From Dyadobacter subterraneus (GTDB lineage: Bacteria; Bacteroidota; Bacteroidia; Cytophagales; Spirosomataceae), in contig NZ_JACYGY010000001.1 in NCBI RefSeq assembly GCF_015221875.1, forward strand, positions 1,302,001-1,366,000: a stretch of DNA of 64,000 nt. The letters run 5' to 3'. The notes below the pieces were generated by a model. That model had not been told where the DNA came from. It ran no database searches and saw nothing but the letters and a program-made list of their open reading frames with translations. This document shows, in pieces, positions 53,765 to 62,986 of this stretch; the first letter of the stretch is position 1; the number at the start of each line of letters is the position of its first letter. The translations under genes and the position numbers were made by a program.

Positions 53765-56611
53765 ATGGGTTCTAAAATAATTTCTTTGAACGAAGATATT
53801 CGTTTTAGGAAGCTAATGGAGTCTAGCTATGAAGGCTTGTCACTGCTTAATGAAGCATTTGAAGTAATTTATAGAAGTCCGTCAGCGGAGCGTATCCTGG
53901 GATGGGAGAGTGCGGAACTTCTGAATTTATCCATAAGCGACCTTATTCATTATGAAGATTTAGACTTTGTAAATAAGTCATTTGAAGATATATTGTTACT
54001 TCCCGGATCATCAAAATCCTGCGTTTTCCGGTTCAAACAAAAAGATGAAAAATACATCTGGATGGAATGCTTTTTGACCAATATGCTGGATGATCCGGAT
54101 GTTAAAGCCATTGTTTGCCGTTACAAGGATATTACTGAGAAGAAAGACGCTGCAAAAATGCTGCTTCAGGCAAGCAACGAATTATATGCCTATAAATATG
54201 CTCTGGATGAATCCGCAATCGTGGCAGTAACGGATGAGAAAGGGATCATAAGGCATGTTAATGATAACTTTTGTCGTATATCTCAATACGAACGAAATGA
54301 GCTTATTGGGAAAGATCACCGAATCATAAATTCATCATTTCATGCAAAAGAATTTATAGAAAATCTTTGGGCTACAATTTCAAGCGGACTTATCTGGAAA
54401 GGCGAAATAAAGAATAGAGCAAAGGATGGCAGTTTTTACTGGGTTGATACCAGTATTATTCCTTTTCTGGATGATTTTGGGCTACCTTACAAATATGTTG
54501 CAATCGGATCGGATATTACCAACCGAAAGCAGGCAGAAGAAAAATCCAGACTTGAAAATATCCGTTTACGGCTGCTGGAATCAGTCGTCACACATACCAA
54601 TGACGCCATTCTGATCACAGAAGCGGAACCTCAAAATGAACCCGGTCCGAGGATTATTTATTTGAATGATGCCTTTACTAAAATGACAGGATATTCTTCA
54701 GAAGAAGTGTTGGGCAAATCGCCCAGGTTTTTACAAGGACCGAAAACGGATAGAAATGAACTAAACCGATTGGAGTTAGCACTTCGGAACTGGCTGCCCT
54801 GTGAGATCACTGTAATCAATTACAAAAAAAACGGAGAAGAATTCTGCATAAATTTAACAGTGACTCCCGTAGCTGATGAAGCGGGCTGGTACACACATTG
54901 GATTTCTGTTGGAAGAGATATTTCGGAACGAAAAATACTTGAACAGGAATTTAATCAGATATTCAACCTGGCTCCCGATATTATCTGTACGGTAGGTCTT
55001 GATGGGTATTTCAAAAAGGTTAATCCAGCCATGTCTGATATATTGGAATATAGTAAGGAGGAATTATTATCAAGACCGATCAGCAAATTTATTCATCCCG
55101 AAGATCAGCTCAGGATAATGGCAGAGCTGCAAATAAAAAACAGAGGAGCAGAAAGCTTTTATTTTGAAAACAGGTGTGTTACCAAATCCGGGCAGGTTAA
55201 ATGGCTTGGCTGGACGGCCACACCAGCATCAAAAGAAGGTCTTATTTTCACAGTTGCTAAAAACATTACTGATAAGAAACAATTAGAAGATCTTCTCGAC
55301 AAAGTGACAAGAATGGCAGGCATAGGTGGATGGGCATTTGATTTGGTTAAAGGGACTTTATACTGGTCTGCGGTAACCAAAGAAATTCATGAAGTGGCGC
55401 CCGACTTTGAACCAGACATCCAAAAAGCACTGCATTTCTATAATGAAGAATCTGATAAAACTTCCATAACCGAGCATCTTGCCCTGGCTGTTGATATGGG
55501 TGCTTCTTTTGATTTGGAATTACAAATTTTAACGGCCACACAGCGAGTTAGATGGGTGCGTATAACTGGTGAGCCTGAAATTGAAAATAATAAATGTGTA
55601 AGGATCAGCGGAAGTTTTCAGGATATTGACGTTCGGAAAAAAGCCGAAATTGTTGCCAGGGAAGCACTTTTAGAAAAAAACCTGATTCTGGAAAGTATAG
55701 GGGATGCTTTTTTTGCTGTTGATAAGAACTGGATAGTCAATTATTGGAATAATAAAGCCGAAAAAGTTTTACACAAAACAAGGGAGGAAACCAGTGGGTT
55801 TAACTTATGGGAAGTTTTTGCCGATGCTGTTGGTTCAAAAACTTATGAAAAGTATCATCAGGCTGTCAAAACCAATAGGGCCATACATTTTGAGGATTAT
55901 TATCCGCCACTTAAAAAATGGTATGATATCAGTGCTTATCCATCTTCAAATGGGTTGTCAGTTTATTTTAAAGATGTAACAGAACGTAAGAAAAGCAGCA
56001 CGGCCCTTGCTGAATCTGAAAAAAATTACAGCACACTTTTTCATCTGAGCCCTTTGCCGATGTGGGTTTTTAGTATAGAAACACTGGCATTTCTTGACGT
56101 CAATGATGCTGCAATCAAGACTTATGGTTATAGCCATGAAGAGTTTCTAAATATGACGATTATGGATATAAGGAAGGAAGAGGATATCAGGAAGTTGAAG
56201 CATGTACTATCGATGAAAAATACTTCACAGCACAGTCTGAGTCATCAAGGAATTTTTACTCATAAAAAAAAGAATGGTGAACTGATTCAGGTTAATATCC
56301 AAAGTAACCTGATACGTTATAAGGGGATATACAGTAAAATCATTATAGCCAATGACATGACTGAAAGCTATAATTATATCACAAAAATTGAGCAGCAAAA
56401 TATAAAATTCCGTGAAATTGCCTGGATTCAATCTCACATTGTGAGAGCGCCGCTGGCACGTATTATGAGCATTGTACCGATGCTGCAAAACTGGGAGACC
56501 TTTGCCGAGGAAAGAGAAACGTTGCTCGACTATCTGCTGCACGCATCAAACGAACTGGATCAGGTGATTAAAACAATTTCTGATAAAACGCGACTGGCGC
56601 AGGATGATTAG
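53765..56611 (+). CDS. multi-PAS sensor protein with orphan phosphoacceptor-like tail
   Basis: This protein of about 948 residues has about seven PAS domains in a row, each ending in a typical KDITxxK or RDISERK segment, and no membrane helix. One domain has the LOV-like GKSPRFLQGPKTDRNEL at 317 onward but with Pro in place of the photoactive Cys, so it should not form a flavin-cysteinyl adduct. The tail reads AWIQSHIVRAPLARIMSIV with His891, like the HisKA phosphoacceptor helix, yet the ATPase domain is absent. It may act through partners. It is a single gene. Confidence 0.85.
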   Translation: MGSKIISLNEDIRFRKLMESSYEGLSLLNEAFEVIYRSPSAERILGWESAELLNLSISDLIHYEDLDFVNKSFEDILLLPGSSKSCVFRFKQKDEKYIWMECFLTNMLDDPDVKAIVCRYKDITEKKDAAKMLLQASNELYAYKYALDESAIVAVTDEKGIIRHVNDNFCRISQYERNELIGKDHRIINSSFHAKEFIENLWATISSGLIWKGEIKNRAKDGSFYWVDTSIIPFLDDFGLPYKYVAIGSDITNRKQAEEKSRLENIRLRLLESVVTHTNDAILITEAEPQNEPGPRIIYLNDAFTKMTGYSSEEVLGKSPRFLQGPKTDRNELNRLELALRNWLPCEITVINYKKNGEEFCINLTVTPVADEAGWYTHWISVGRDISERKILEQEFNQIFNLAPDIICTVGLDGYFKKVNPAMSDILEYSKEELLSRPISKFIHPEDQLRIMAELQIKNRGAESFYFENRCVTKSGQVKWLGWTATPASKEGLIFTVAKNITDKKQLEDLLDKVTRMAGIGGWAFDLVKGTLYWSAVTKEIHEVAPDFEPDIQKALHFYNEESDKTSITEHLALAVDMGASFDLELQILTATQRVRWVRITGEPEIENNKCVRISGSFQDIDVRKKAEIVAREALLEKNLILESIGDAFFAVDKNWIVNYWNNKAEKVLHKTREETSGFNLWEVFADAVGSKTYEKYHQAVKTNRAIHFEDYYPPLKKWYDISAYPSSNGLSVYFKDVTERKKSSTALAESEKNYSTLFHLSPLPMWVFSIETLAFLDVNDAAIKTYGYSHEEFLNMTIMDIRKEEDIRKLKHVLSMKNTSQHSLSHQGIFTHKKKNGELIQVNIQSNLIRYKGIYSKIIIANDMTESYNYITKIEQQNIKFREIAWIQSHIVRAPLARIMSIVPMLQNWETFAEERETLLDYLLHASNELDQVIKTISDKTRLAQDD

Positions 56612-56742
56612 GCTGAATTGCCGGTGAACCGTTAATTTACGGGAAAGAAAGAAATAGAATTTTATTCAAATAGGAGTTTATGTTTCATTTTGAACTGATA
56701 AAATTTATTTATCAATACTTCTCGATAAGTGTTTATGAAAGC

Positions 56743-57648
56743 TCAAACAGGTTGATTTTTCCTGTAAAGCTTTGGCGTTAGTTGCTGGTTTTTTTTGAAA
56801 AAATTAATAAAATGCGGAAGATCATCAAATCCCAGACTCCATGCTATTTCCGAAATATTCCAGTCTGTATGTTGCAGTAGACTTTTGGCTTCCTGCATAA
56901 TTCTTGCTGCGACAAGTTGTGATGTGGTTTTTCCGGTGACAACCTTCAAAGCATGATTAAGGTGATTGACGTGAACCGACAACTGACTGGCAAATTCGGT
57001 AGGATGACGCAACTCCATACGTTGAATTGTAGATTCAATAGGAAACTGTCTTTCCAGCAATTCTGTAAAAATCGAAACAATCCGCTGCGATCCGTTCGAA
57101 TCTTTGTAGGGCTGAAAAGTGGCAGGTTCAAGTTTAAGTGCTGAAAATATCAATTGCAGCACCATCGACCGGAGCGAATCATATTTATAACTGAATTCGA
57201 GCGTGATCTCACTGAGCATTTGTTTGAAAATATTTTCAAAAACAGCAAATTTTTCTTCGTCAAGATGGAATAATGGAACATTGCCTGGCTTAAAAACCGG
57301 ATAATCTTTGATGGGCATAAACTGATCAAAAAAATCTTCCGTGAAAACGCAGAAATAGGCAACCTGTTCAGATTCCAGATGTTCCCATGAGTATGGAATA
57401 TTAGGATTGGTAAATAATAAAGCACAATCAAAATCAACCGTTTTATCTGCGTAATAAAGTCTTGTTTTACCTTTCAGAAGGCTGATTTTAAATAATGCTT
57501 TTCGGTTGAACGGTTTGCAGTTAAACTTGTCATCCCTGTTATGCTTCACATGAAAAACGTTAAAACGCTGAACATCCTTACCAATCTCACCAGGCATCCA
57601 AACGCGCTCATCATTTTTCAAATCCTCATGTAAATCAACATTGCTCAT
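56743..57648 (-). CDS. AraC family transcriptional regulator
   Basis: This 301-residue AraC regulator is similar along its length to the one at 4726-5631: SFTRR/PFNRK before a KxSLL/KVSIV strand, ELLERQFPIE, then the C-terminal domain with NHLNHALKVVTGKTTSQLV and ISEIAWSLGFDDLPHFINFFKKNQQLTPKLY. It is divergent from a zinc-type alcohol dehydrogenase gene 256 bases away, which it may control; that gene is now broken by a stop codon. Confidence 0.86.
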   Translation of the reverse strand: MSNVDLHEDLKNDERVWMPGEIGKDVQRFNVFHVKHNRDDKFNCKPFNRKALFKISLLKGKTRLYYADKTVDFDCALLFTNPNIPYSWEHLESEQVAYFCVFTEDFFDQFMPIKDYPVFKPGNVPLFHLDEEKFAVFENIFKQMLSEITLEFSYKYDSLRSMVLQLIFSALKLEPATFQPYKDSNGSQRIVSIFTELLERQFPIESTIQRMELRHPTEFASQLSVHVNHLNHALKVVTGKTTSQLVAARIMQEAKSLLQHTDWNISEIAWSLGFDDLPHFINFFKKNQQLTPKLYRKNQPV

Positions 57649-57904
57649 TTTAATTGCCTCTTATATTAATGTTAATCCGTTATTAAAGTAACTTCTTGCA
57701 CAAGCAAATATAAATAATTCGCAATTGCAGCAATTTATAAATTCAAAGCAAAAGCTGTAAAAATCAAATAATTCAATTTTTTAAAAAGAATGGCATTTCA
57801 ATCAAGTCTTTGATTTTTTCAGCTTTCTGTTTGATATATACAGCCGTCCTGGCAGTGCCTGCTGGTAATTTTGTACCCTCTTTAAAACATAACAAATTAC
57901 TAAA

Positions 57905-58954
57905 ATGATAGCAGCAAAAGGATATGCGGCACAAAGTGCCAATGCAGAATTAAGCCTCTGGACTTTTGACAGAAGGGACGTCGGACCACATGACGTGCAA
58001 ATTGAGATTTTATATTGTGGAGTATGCCATTCCGATGTGGCGCAGATTAATAATGAATGGTTTCCGGGTTTGTTTCCAATGGTACCTGGTCATGAAATTG
58101 TAGGCCGTGTGGTTGCTGTTGGTGAACATGTTAAGAATTTCAAGCCAGGTGATCTGGCCGGGGTAGGCACGCTCGCCAACTCCTGTAAAAAATGTGCGCA
58201 TTGTGACGATGGGCTGGAAGTATATTGTGAAAACGGTGTTATTCCAACCTATAACGGCTTGGATAAATACAGGGACGGTTTGCCAACTTACGGCGGGTAT
58301 TCAAACACCATCGTTTCGGACGAATCCTTTACCTTACATATTCCTGAAAAATTAAATCTGGCCGCCATTGCACCTTTGTTATGCGCGGGCATTACGACCT
58401 ATTCTCCGCTGAAACATTGGAAAGTAGGCAAGGGACATAAACTTGCTGTTTGAGGGCTAGGCGGATTAGGCCACATGGCCGTTAAATTCGGTGTGGCGTT
58501 AGGCGCGGAAGTGACGATCCTGAGTACCTCACCAAAGAAAGAAGCCGATGCGAAAAAACTGGGTGCTCATCATTTCATAGTTACTTCTGATGCCCGGGAA
58601 GTTGAAAAGGCAAAAAACTCGTTTGATTTTATCATCGATACCGTAAGTGCCGAGCATGACTTCGATTTCTACATTTCACTGTTAAGATTAAATGGAGTAC
58701 ATATTTTAGTAGGTATTCCACCAAAAGGTTTTGAAGTAAAAAATGTAGGTATGTTCCAGTTGGGTCGTAGGAGTGTAGTAGGTTCAGCAGCCGGTGGTCT
58801 TCCTGAAACACAGGAAATGCTGGATTTTTGTGCAGAGAATAATATCGTTGCGGATATCGAACTGATCGATATGAAGGATATTCATAATGCATTTGAACGC
58901 ATGACAAAAGGAGATGTAAAATATCGTTTTGTAATTGATATGGCCACGTTATAG
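57905..58954 (+). pseudogene. zinc-dependent alcohol dehydrogenase (CAD/YahK-like), in-frame stop
   Basis: The reading is 349 codons long with a single TGA at 58451-58453. Before it the protein shows the catalytic-zinc CGVCHSDVAQ, PGHEIVGRVVAVG and structural-zinc cysteines in NSCKKCAHCDDGLEVYC. After it, GLGGLGHMAVKFGVALG is the nucleotide-binding motif. The stop sits just before that motif (LAV-stop-GLGGLG), where homologues have a hydrophobic residue, so TTA to TGA would explain it. Readthrough or two-part translation is unlikely, so the enzyme is probably lost unless this is a sequencing error. Confidence 0.85.
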
Positions 58955-58994
58955 TTACTATTTAATTTCAGCATCTCTCTGTTCTAATATTAGT

Positions 58995-59034
58995 AAACTG
59001 AGGTGAAAAGAAAACTCTTCTTACCTCAGTTTTG
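58995..59034. terminator. bidirectional terminator
   Basis: AAACTGAGGT and ACCTCAGTTTT form the stem around an A/T-rich loop, between the broken ADH gene and the convergent SDR. Confidence 0.78.
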
Positions 59035-59093
59035 ACATTTTAAACAAAAAATGAATCGGATTTAATAATGACAAAATTTATTGGTCTTCCTGC

Positions 59094-59897
59094 TTATTCG
59101 CCCAAAATCATTTGCTTGATACCTTTCCTGAATGCTTCATCACCCGCTGCCAGGCGTTGCGCATACAGCGCTTTTGCATCTTCACCACAAACATAGCGCA
59201 ACGTGTCTTTTTCATCTGTGGCGGCTTCATAAACCACCTTGGCAATTTCTTCGGGAGTGGACATTTTGACGTCGGGACCGCTGATTGCGGCAAAAAACTT
59301 TTGTGTCAGGGCCTCATAAGCAGGGTGAGAAGGCAAAACCGATCTTTCGGACATATCAGTAGAAACCATACCGGGTTCTATGTTTTTGATACCAATTCCA
59401 AACTGGTCCAGTTCAAATGACAAGCTCTCAGCCCAACCTTCCAACGCCCATTTACTGGCGTCATACATGGAACTAACCGGAAAACCCATCAGTCCGGCTG
59501 AGGAAGTTGTATTAATAAACAGCCCTGATTTTTTAGCTCTGAAATTTGGAATAAAAGCTTTTGTTACGCGCACCGTGCCAAAGAAATTGGTTTCCATTTG
59601 CAGTACCATTTGTTCGTCAGTAACGGCTTCCAATGGCCCAAGTACCGCATAACCGGCATTGTTAAACACAACATCGATATCGCCCAAAGCCAGAGCTTTT
59701 TCTGTGGTTTCGTTAATTTGTTCAACATTGGTTATGTCCAAAGGCAGCAGTGTAATATTATCCAGTTGATTCAGCTCTGTCTCCTTTTCCGGCTTGCGCA
59801 TGGTGGCAATAACCTTCCAGCCCTTTGCAGCAAATAATTTAGCGGTTGCCTTGCCTATACCTGCCGAGGCTCCGGTAATAAAAATCGTCTTTGTCAT
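59094..59897 (-). CDS. SDR oxidoreductase
   Basis: This 267-residue classical SDR has TGASAGIG at 8-15, NNAG at 79-82, Ser near 132 and YDASK (Y145, K149). The substrate is unknown. It is divergent from an HxlR regulator with a 27-bp inverted repeat in the 80-base gap, so the two form a regulator-target pair. Confidence 0.9.
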   Translation of the reverse strand: MTKTIFITGASAGIGKATAKLFAAKGWKVIATMRKPEKETELNQLDNITLLPLDITNVEQINETTEKALALGDIDVVFNNAGYAVLGPLEAVTDEQMVLQMETNFFGTVRVTKAFIPNFRAKKSGLFINTTSSAGLMGFPVSSMYDASKWALEGWAESLSFELDQFGIGIKNIEPGMVSTDMSERSVLPSHPAYEALTQKFFAAISGPDVKMSTPEEIAKVVYEAATDEKDTLRYVCGEDAKALYAQRLAAGDEAFRKGIKQMILGE

Positions 59898-59926
59898 ATT
59901 TAATTTTTTTATTTCGGGTCAAACTT

Positions 59927-59953
59927 ATAGCATGTTTACTATACATTTGCTAT
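59927..59953. promoter_or_regulatory. HxlR operator between divergent SDR and hxlR-like genes
   Basis: ATAGCA-TGT and ACA-TT-TGCTAT form an inverted repeat. TACATTTG, a -7 box-like sequence, lies inside the right arm, so binding would block the regulator promoter. Confidence 0.55.
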
Positions 59954-59976
59954 TGATTACCTAAAAGAAAGTGACT

Positions 59977-60351
59977 ATGCTTTTTGAAACAAAAACATGT
60001 GATACTGAAAATTCCAGGCAAAGAACCTTGGCATTGAGGGACGCAATTGAGCTGTTGAGCGGAAAATGGAAGTTTTGTATTCTGCTTAATTTATACCATT
60101 ATAAAACCATGCGTTTCAAGGATTTACAGGAAACGTCCGTGGGTATAACACCCAAGGTTTTGTCAAAGGAATTACAGGAACTGGAAGAAAATTTGCTGAT
60201 TACACGAACAGTAAATAATACAAAACCTGTAACAGTTTCTTACACCCTTACGGACCATGCCATTGAAACTCAACCTGTCATTGAGGCTTTAATAGAATTC
60301 GGATTAAAACACAGGAAAAAGATCAAGGAAAATGACAGGCTCCGGTGTTGA
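59977..60351 (+). CDS. HxlR family transcriptional regulator
   Basis: This winged-helix regulator of about 124 residues has AIELLSGKWKFCILLNLYHYKTMRFKDLQETSVGITPKVLSKELQELEENLLITRTV, the full HxlR signature. A Cys near residue 8 (TKTCDTE) could be a redox or electrophile sensor as in HypR or QorR. I take the ATG at 59977 over the GTG six bases before. It is divergent from an SDR gene, its likely target. Confidence 0.9.
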   Translation: MLFETKTCDTENSRQRTLALRDAIELLSGKWKFCILLNLYHYKTMRFKDLQETSVGITPKVLSKELQELEENLLITRTVNNTKPVTVSYTLTDHAIETQPVIEALIEFGLKHRKKIKENDRLRC

Positions 60352-60396
60352 AATTGATTTGGCTTAATACTTAAAACAATATTTTATTCTAGGCTA

Positions 60397-61587
60397 ATGG
60401 AATCTATTGTTCTCACTAAATCCCAGGCACGGAAAATCATTCTTGAAGCTGCCGGACTTGCAAAGAAAGCACAGTTTGGGACAGGAATTGAGGCCGTTTA
60501 TCGGTTGATCGACCATTTGGGTTTTGTGCAGCTGGATACAAATTACGTTGTGGAACGTGCCCATCACCATGTCATGGCTTCACGTGTGCCGGACTATCGA
60601 ACGGAATGGCTGAGCGATCTTTGCGAAGAAGGCCAAATCTTTGAATACCTGACTTCGGATGCGGGTTATCTGCCCATGCATGATTTTCGCTTTTCGTTAC
60701 CGGTGAAGGAAGCGTTTAAAAAGCAACGCAAGCCACTCACAAAACCGGAAATCAATTTGATGAAGCAAATTCTGGATCGGGTAGAAAGGGAGGAAGCGGT
60801 AATGGTTGGAGATTTTGAGAACGACCGACAGGAAGCCAGTTCCGGATGGTGGGATTGGCGACCGGCCAAAGTTGCACTCGAACGGCTATATCTCGACGGA
60901 AACCTGATGATTCGCCGTACAAAATCTTTCCAGAAAGTTTATGACCTGCCGCTCAATTTAGTGCCGCAGGAAATAGACCAGACCTTGCCGACAGCCGAAG
61001 AATACGCCCGTTTCGTCATCCGCCGGACGCTGGGAGCACTCGGTATCAGCTCGGTAAAAGAAATGAGCTGGCGGGCACGTCATGTGAAAGGCAACCTGAT
61101 TAAAAAGGAACTGGAAAAAATGATTCAGGCAGGGGAAGTGAAAATAGTAAGTATAGATGGATTAAAAGGTCCGCTTTATGTGCTTCCCAATCAGGAGATT
61201 AATATTGAAATTGCCAATGAAGTATTCATTCTTTCGCCATTTGATATTCTTAATGTCTTCCGCCACCGCTTGAAAGATTTTTTCAATTTTGATTACCAGA
61301 TCGAATGTTTTGTACCTGCTGCCAAACGTCAGTATGGATATTTTTCGTTGCCCGTACTCGCAGGTGAAACCTTTATTGCCAGGATGGATGCCAAAGCCGA
61401 CCGAAAACAAAAAGTGCTGATTGTTCATAACATCCACTTTGAACCGGTCGATCTTGATCCGGTCATCATTGAAAAATTTATTCAGGCCTTAAAGTCATTT
61501 GTCAGATTCAACCAATGCCAGGACATTATCTTCAAAAAATGTAATAACGAAACATATCTGGAAACGATCTGCCAAAGTTTTTCCTGA
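60397..61587 (+). CDS. YcaQ-like winged-helix DNA glycosylase family protein
   Basis: This 396-residue protein of the HTH_42/YcaQ family, whose studied members unhook DNA interstrand crosslinks, has SQARKIILEAAGL near 8-20 as a first winged helix. LGFVQLDTNYVVERAHHHVM near 47-66 holds the QxD active motif, and EYLTSDAGYLPM and PAAKRQYGYFSLPVL are also family-typical. It follows the HxlR gene by 45 bases and ends at a strong terminator. Confidence 0.87.
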   Translation: MESIVLTKSQARKIILEAAGLAKKAQFGTGIEAVYRLIDHLGFVQLDTNYVVERAHHHVMASRVPDYRTEWLSDLCEEGQIFEYLTSDAGYLPMHDFRFSLPVKEAFKKQRKPLTKPEINLMKQILDRVEREEAVMVGDFENDRQEASSGWWDWRPAKVALERLYLDGNLMIRRTKSFQKVYDLPLNLVPQEIDQTLPTAEEYARFVIRRTLGALGISSVKEMSWRARHVKGNLIKKELEKMIQAGEVKIVSIDGLKGPLYVLPNQEINIEIANEVFILSPFDILNVFRHRLKDFFNFDYQIECFVPAAKRQYGYFSLPVLAGETFIARMDAKADRKQKVLIVHNIHFEPVDLDPVIIEKFIQALKSFVRFNQCQDIIFKKCNNETYLETICQSFS

Positions 61588-61588
61588 T

Positions 61589-61633
61589 AAATTTTGGTCA
61601 ATCCGGTTTAATACGCCGGATTGACCAAAATTT
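61589..61633. terminator. perfect 18-bp bidirectional terminator
   Basis: AAATTTTGGTCAATCCGG and its exact reverse complement flank a nine-base loop, between convergent ycaQ-like and azoR genes. Confidence 0.9.
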
Positions 61634-61667
61634 GTGATATATTTTTCTGTCCTTTTGAGCCAGAATA

Positions 61668-62270
61668 TTAATCAATTATTACACTGTTAATGGCTTTTTC
61701 CATGGCATGTTCCTTTACACCCGGAACTTTCAAACCTTCCGCTCTGAAAACGGTGAGGTCTGTCATTCCCAAGAATCCAAGAAATGATTTGAGATAAGGA
61801 GCGACAAAATCATTAGCCTTGCCAGGGCCTTCCGAGAAAATACCGCCTGACGACATGGCTACATAAACCTTTTTTCCGATAACCTTTCCGATTGGACCAT
61901 TTTCTCCATAACCAAAAGTAATTCCGGCTCTTGTAATATGATCGATCCAGGCTTTTAGTGAAGAATGGATTGTGAAGTTGTAGAGTGGGGCACCAATAAC
62001 GATGATATCGGAGGCTAACAACTGTTTTACCACTTCGTCTGAAAAACGAATAGATTCTTTTTCTTCGGTTGTCAGCTTATCCCCCGGGATAAAAAATGTA
62101 CGAAGTACGTCAGCGTTAAGATGCGGGATTTTGATATCTACCAGATTTACTTCTTCCACAGTACTACCGGGATATTTGTCCTGAATTTTTTCAACAATGA
62201 CGTGACCAAGTTTGATGCTGTAAGACTCATTGCCTTGTACACTTGACATTAAATGAAGGATGCGTTTCAT
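61668..62270 (-). CDS. azoR: FMN-dependent NADH-azoreductase
   Basis: This 200-residue flavodoxin-fold enzyme of the AzoR family reduces quinones and azo dyes with NADH using FMN. The FMN-binding start is LHLMSSVQGNESYSIKLG near 5-22. APLYNFTIHSSLKAWIDHITRAGITFGYGENG near 94-125 and SSGGIFSEG are typical. It is divergent from an HxlR gene with a perfect inverted repeat between, the standard layout of quinone-responsive azoR/HxlR pairs. Confidence 0.93.
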   Translation of the reverse strand: MKRILHLMSSVQGNESYSIKLGHVIVEKIQDKYPGSTVEEVNLVDIKIPHLNADVLRTFFIPGDKLTTEEKESIRFSDEVVKQLLASDIIVIGAPLYNFTIHSSLKAWIDHITRAGITFGYGENGPIGKVIGKKVYVAMSSGGIFSEGPGKANDFVAPYLKSFLGFLGMTDLTVFRAEGLKVPGVKEHAMEKAINSVIID

Positions 62271-62430
62271 AAGAAAATATTTTAATTGTTATCATTTTTA
62301 AGTCTCGGGACAATAGGACGAATAGTACATTTTAAGGCCTTTTTTATCAGCTGCCATATTTGTTTTGTCCTGTTATTGTGCCCGAATTATCACGGACAAA
62401 AGTATGGTTACCGGGTGATCAAAAGTTACT

Positions 62431-62466
62431 ACTTACCCAAAGGAAAGCGGTTACTTTTGGGTAAGT
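62431..62466. promoter_or_regulatory. HxlR operator between azoR and hxlR-like genes
   Basis: ACTTACCCAAA and its exact reverse complement TTTGGGTAAGT are separated by 14 bases. TATCTTTG, a -7 box-like sequence, follows at 62471, so binding would cover the regulator promoter. Confidence 0.7.
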
Positions 62467-62483
62467 GCTTTATCTTTGTAACT

Positions 62484-62864
62484 ATGGAAATCCTGGAAAA
62501 TGACGCAATTCCGGACACAGTAGAATGTGCCGGATCACTTAAAAATGTAATTGATGCGCTGTATGTGCTGAATGGGAAATGGAAGCTGCCGCTCATTCTT
62601 AGCCTGGTGAAATCTTCTAAGCGTTTTAATGAGATTCAGAATGAAGTTGGTGGGATATCATCCAAAATACTGGCTAAGGAATTAAAGCATTTGGAGCTGA
62701 ATGATTTTATCACTCGGAATGTATATCCGACCACACCGGTAACCATCATTTACGAGGCAACGGATTACAGCCGAACTTTACAAAGTGTGATGAGAGAATT
62801 GAGTGCCTGGGGTGGGCAACACCGTGAAAAGGTGAAGCTGGGTATGCAAAAACAATTGGTGTGA
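62484..62864 (+). CDS. HxlR family transcriptional regulator
   Basis: This winged-helix regulator of about 126 residues has VIDALYVLNGKWKLPLILSLVKSSKRFNEIQNEVGGISSKILAKELKHLELNDFITRNV. Cys14 in DTVECAGSL is at the position used for redox sensing in related regulators. The frame is open far upstream, but the ATG at 62484 fits the family start and follows the operator. It probably controls azoR and itself. Confidence 0.9.
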   Translation: MEILENDAIPDTVECAGSLKNVIDALYVLNGKWKLPLILSLVKSSKRFNEIQNEVGGISSKILAKELKHLELNDFITRNVYPTTPVTIIYEATDYSRTLQSVMRELSAWGGQHREKVKLGMQKQLV

Positions 62865-62892
62865 GAGAAAATTAATTCCACTCAGTAAATAA

Positions 62893-62935
62893 TAAAACCC
62901 CAAAAATAGCCATTTTGACTAATCCAGGGGTTTTA
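62893..62935. terminator. terminator-like hairpin between convergent genes
   Basis: TAAAACCCC and GGGGTTTTA form the stem with a loop of about 25 bases, between the HxlR gene and the SDR. Confidence 0.55.
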
Positions 62936-62986
62936 AAATAATTATGAAATCGTGGTATGTTGTTGAATACTCTTTTGGGTTTCAGC

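Noticed and set aside
57840..57860. CTGGCAGTGCCTGCTGG upstream of the ADH as a -24/-12 promoter
   Set aside because: GG and GC are separated by fewer than ten bases, which sigma-54 does not tolerate.
38518..58954. TGA codons inside doxX and ADH as signs of stop-codon recoding
   Set aside because: Other genes in the window use TGA as a normal stop, the residues replaced differ from case to case, and doxX also has a frameshift. Independent decay is simpler.
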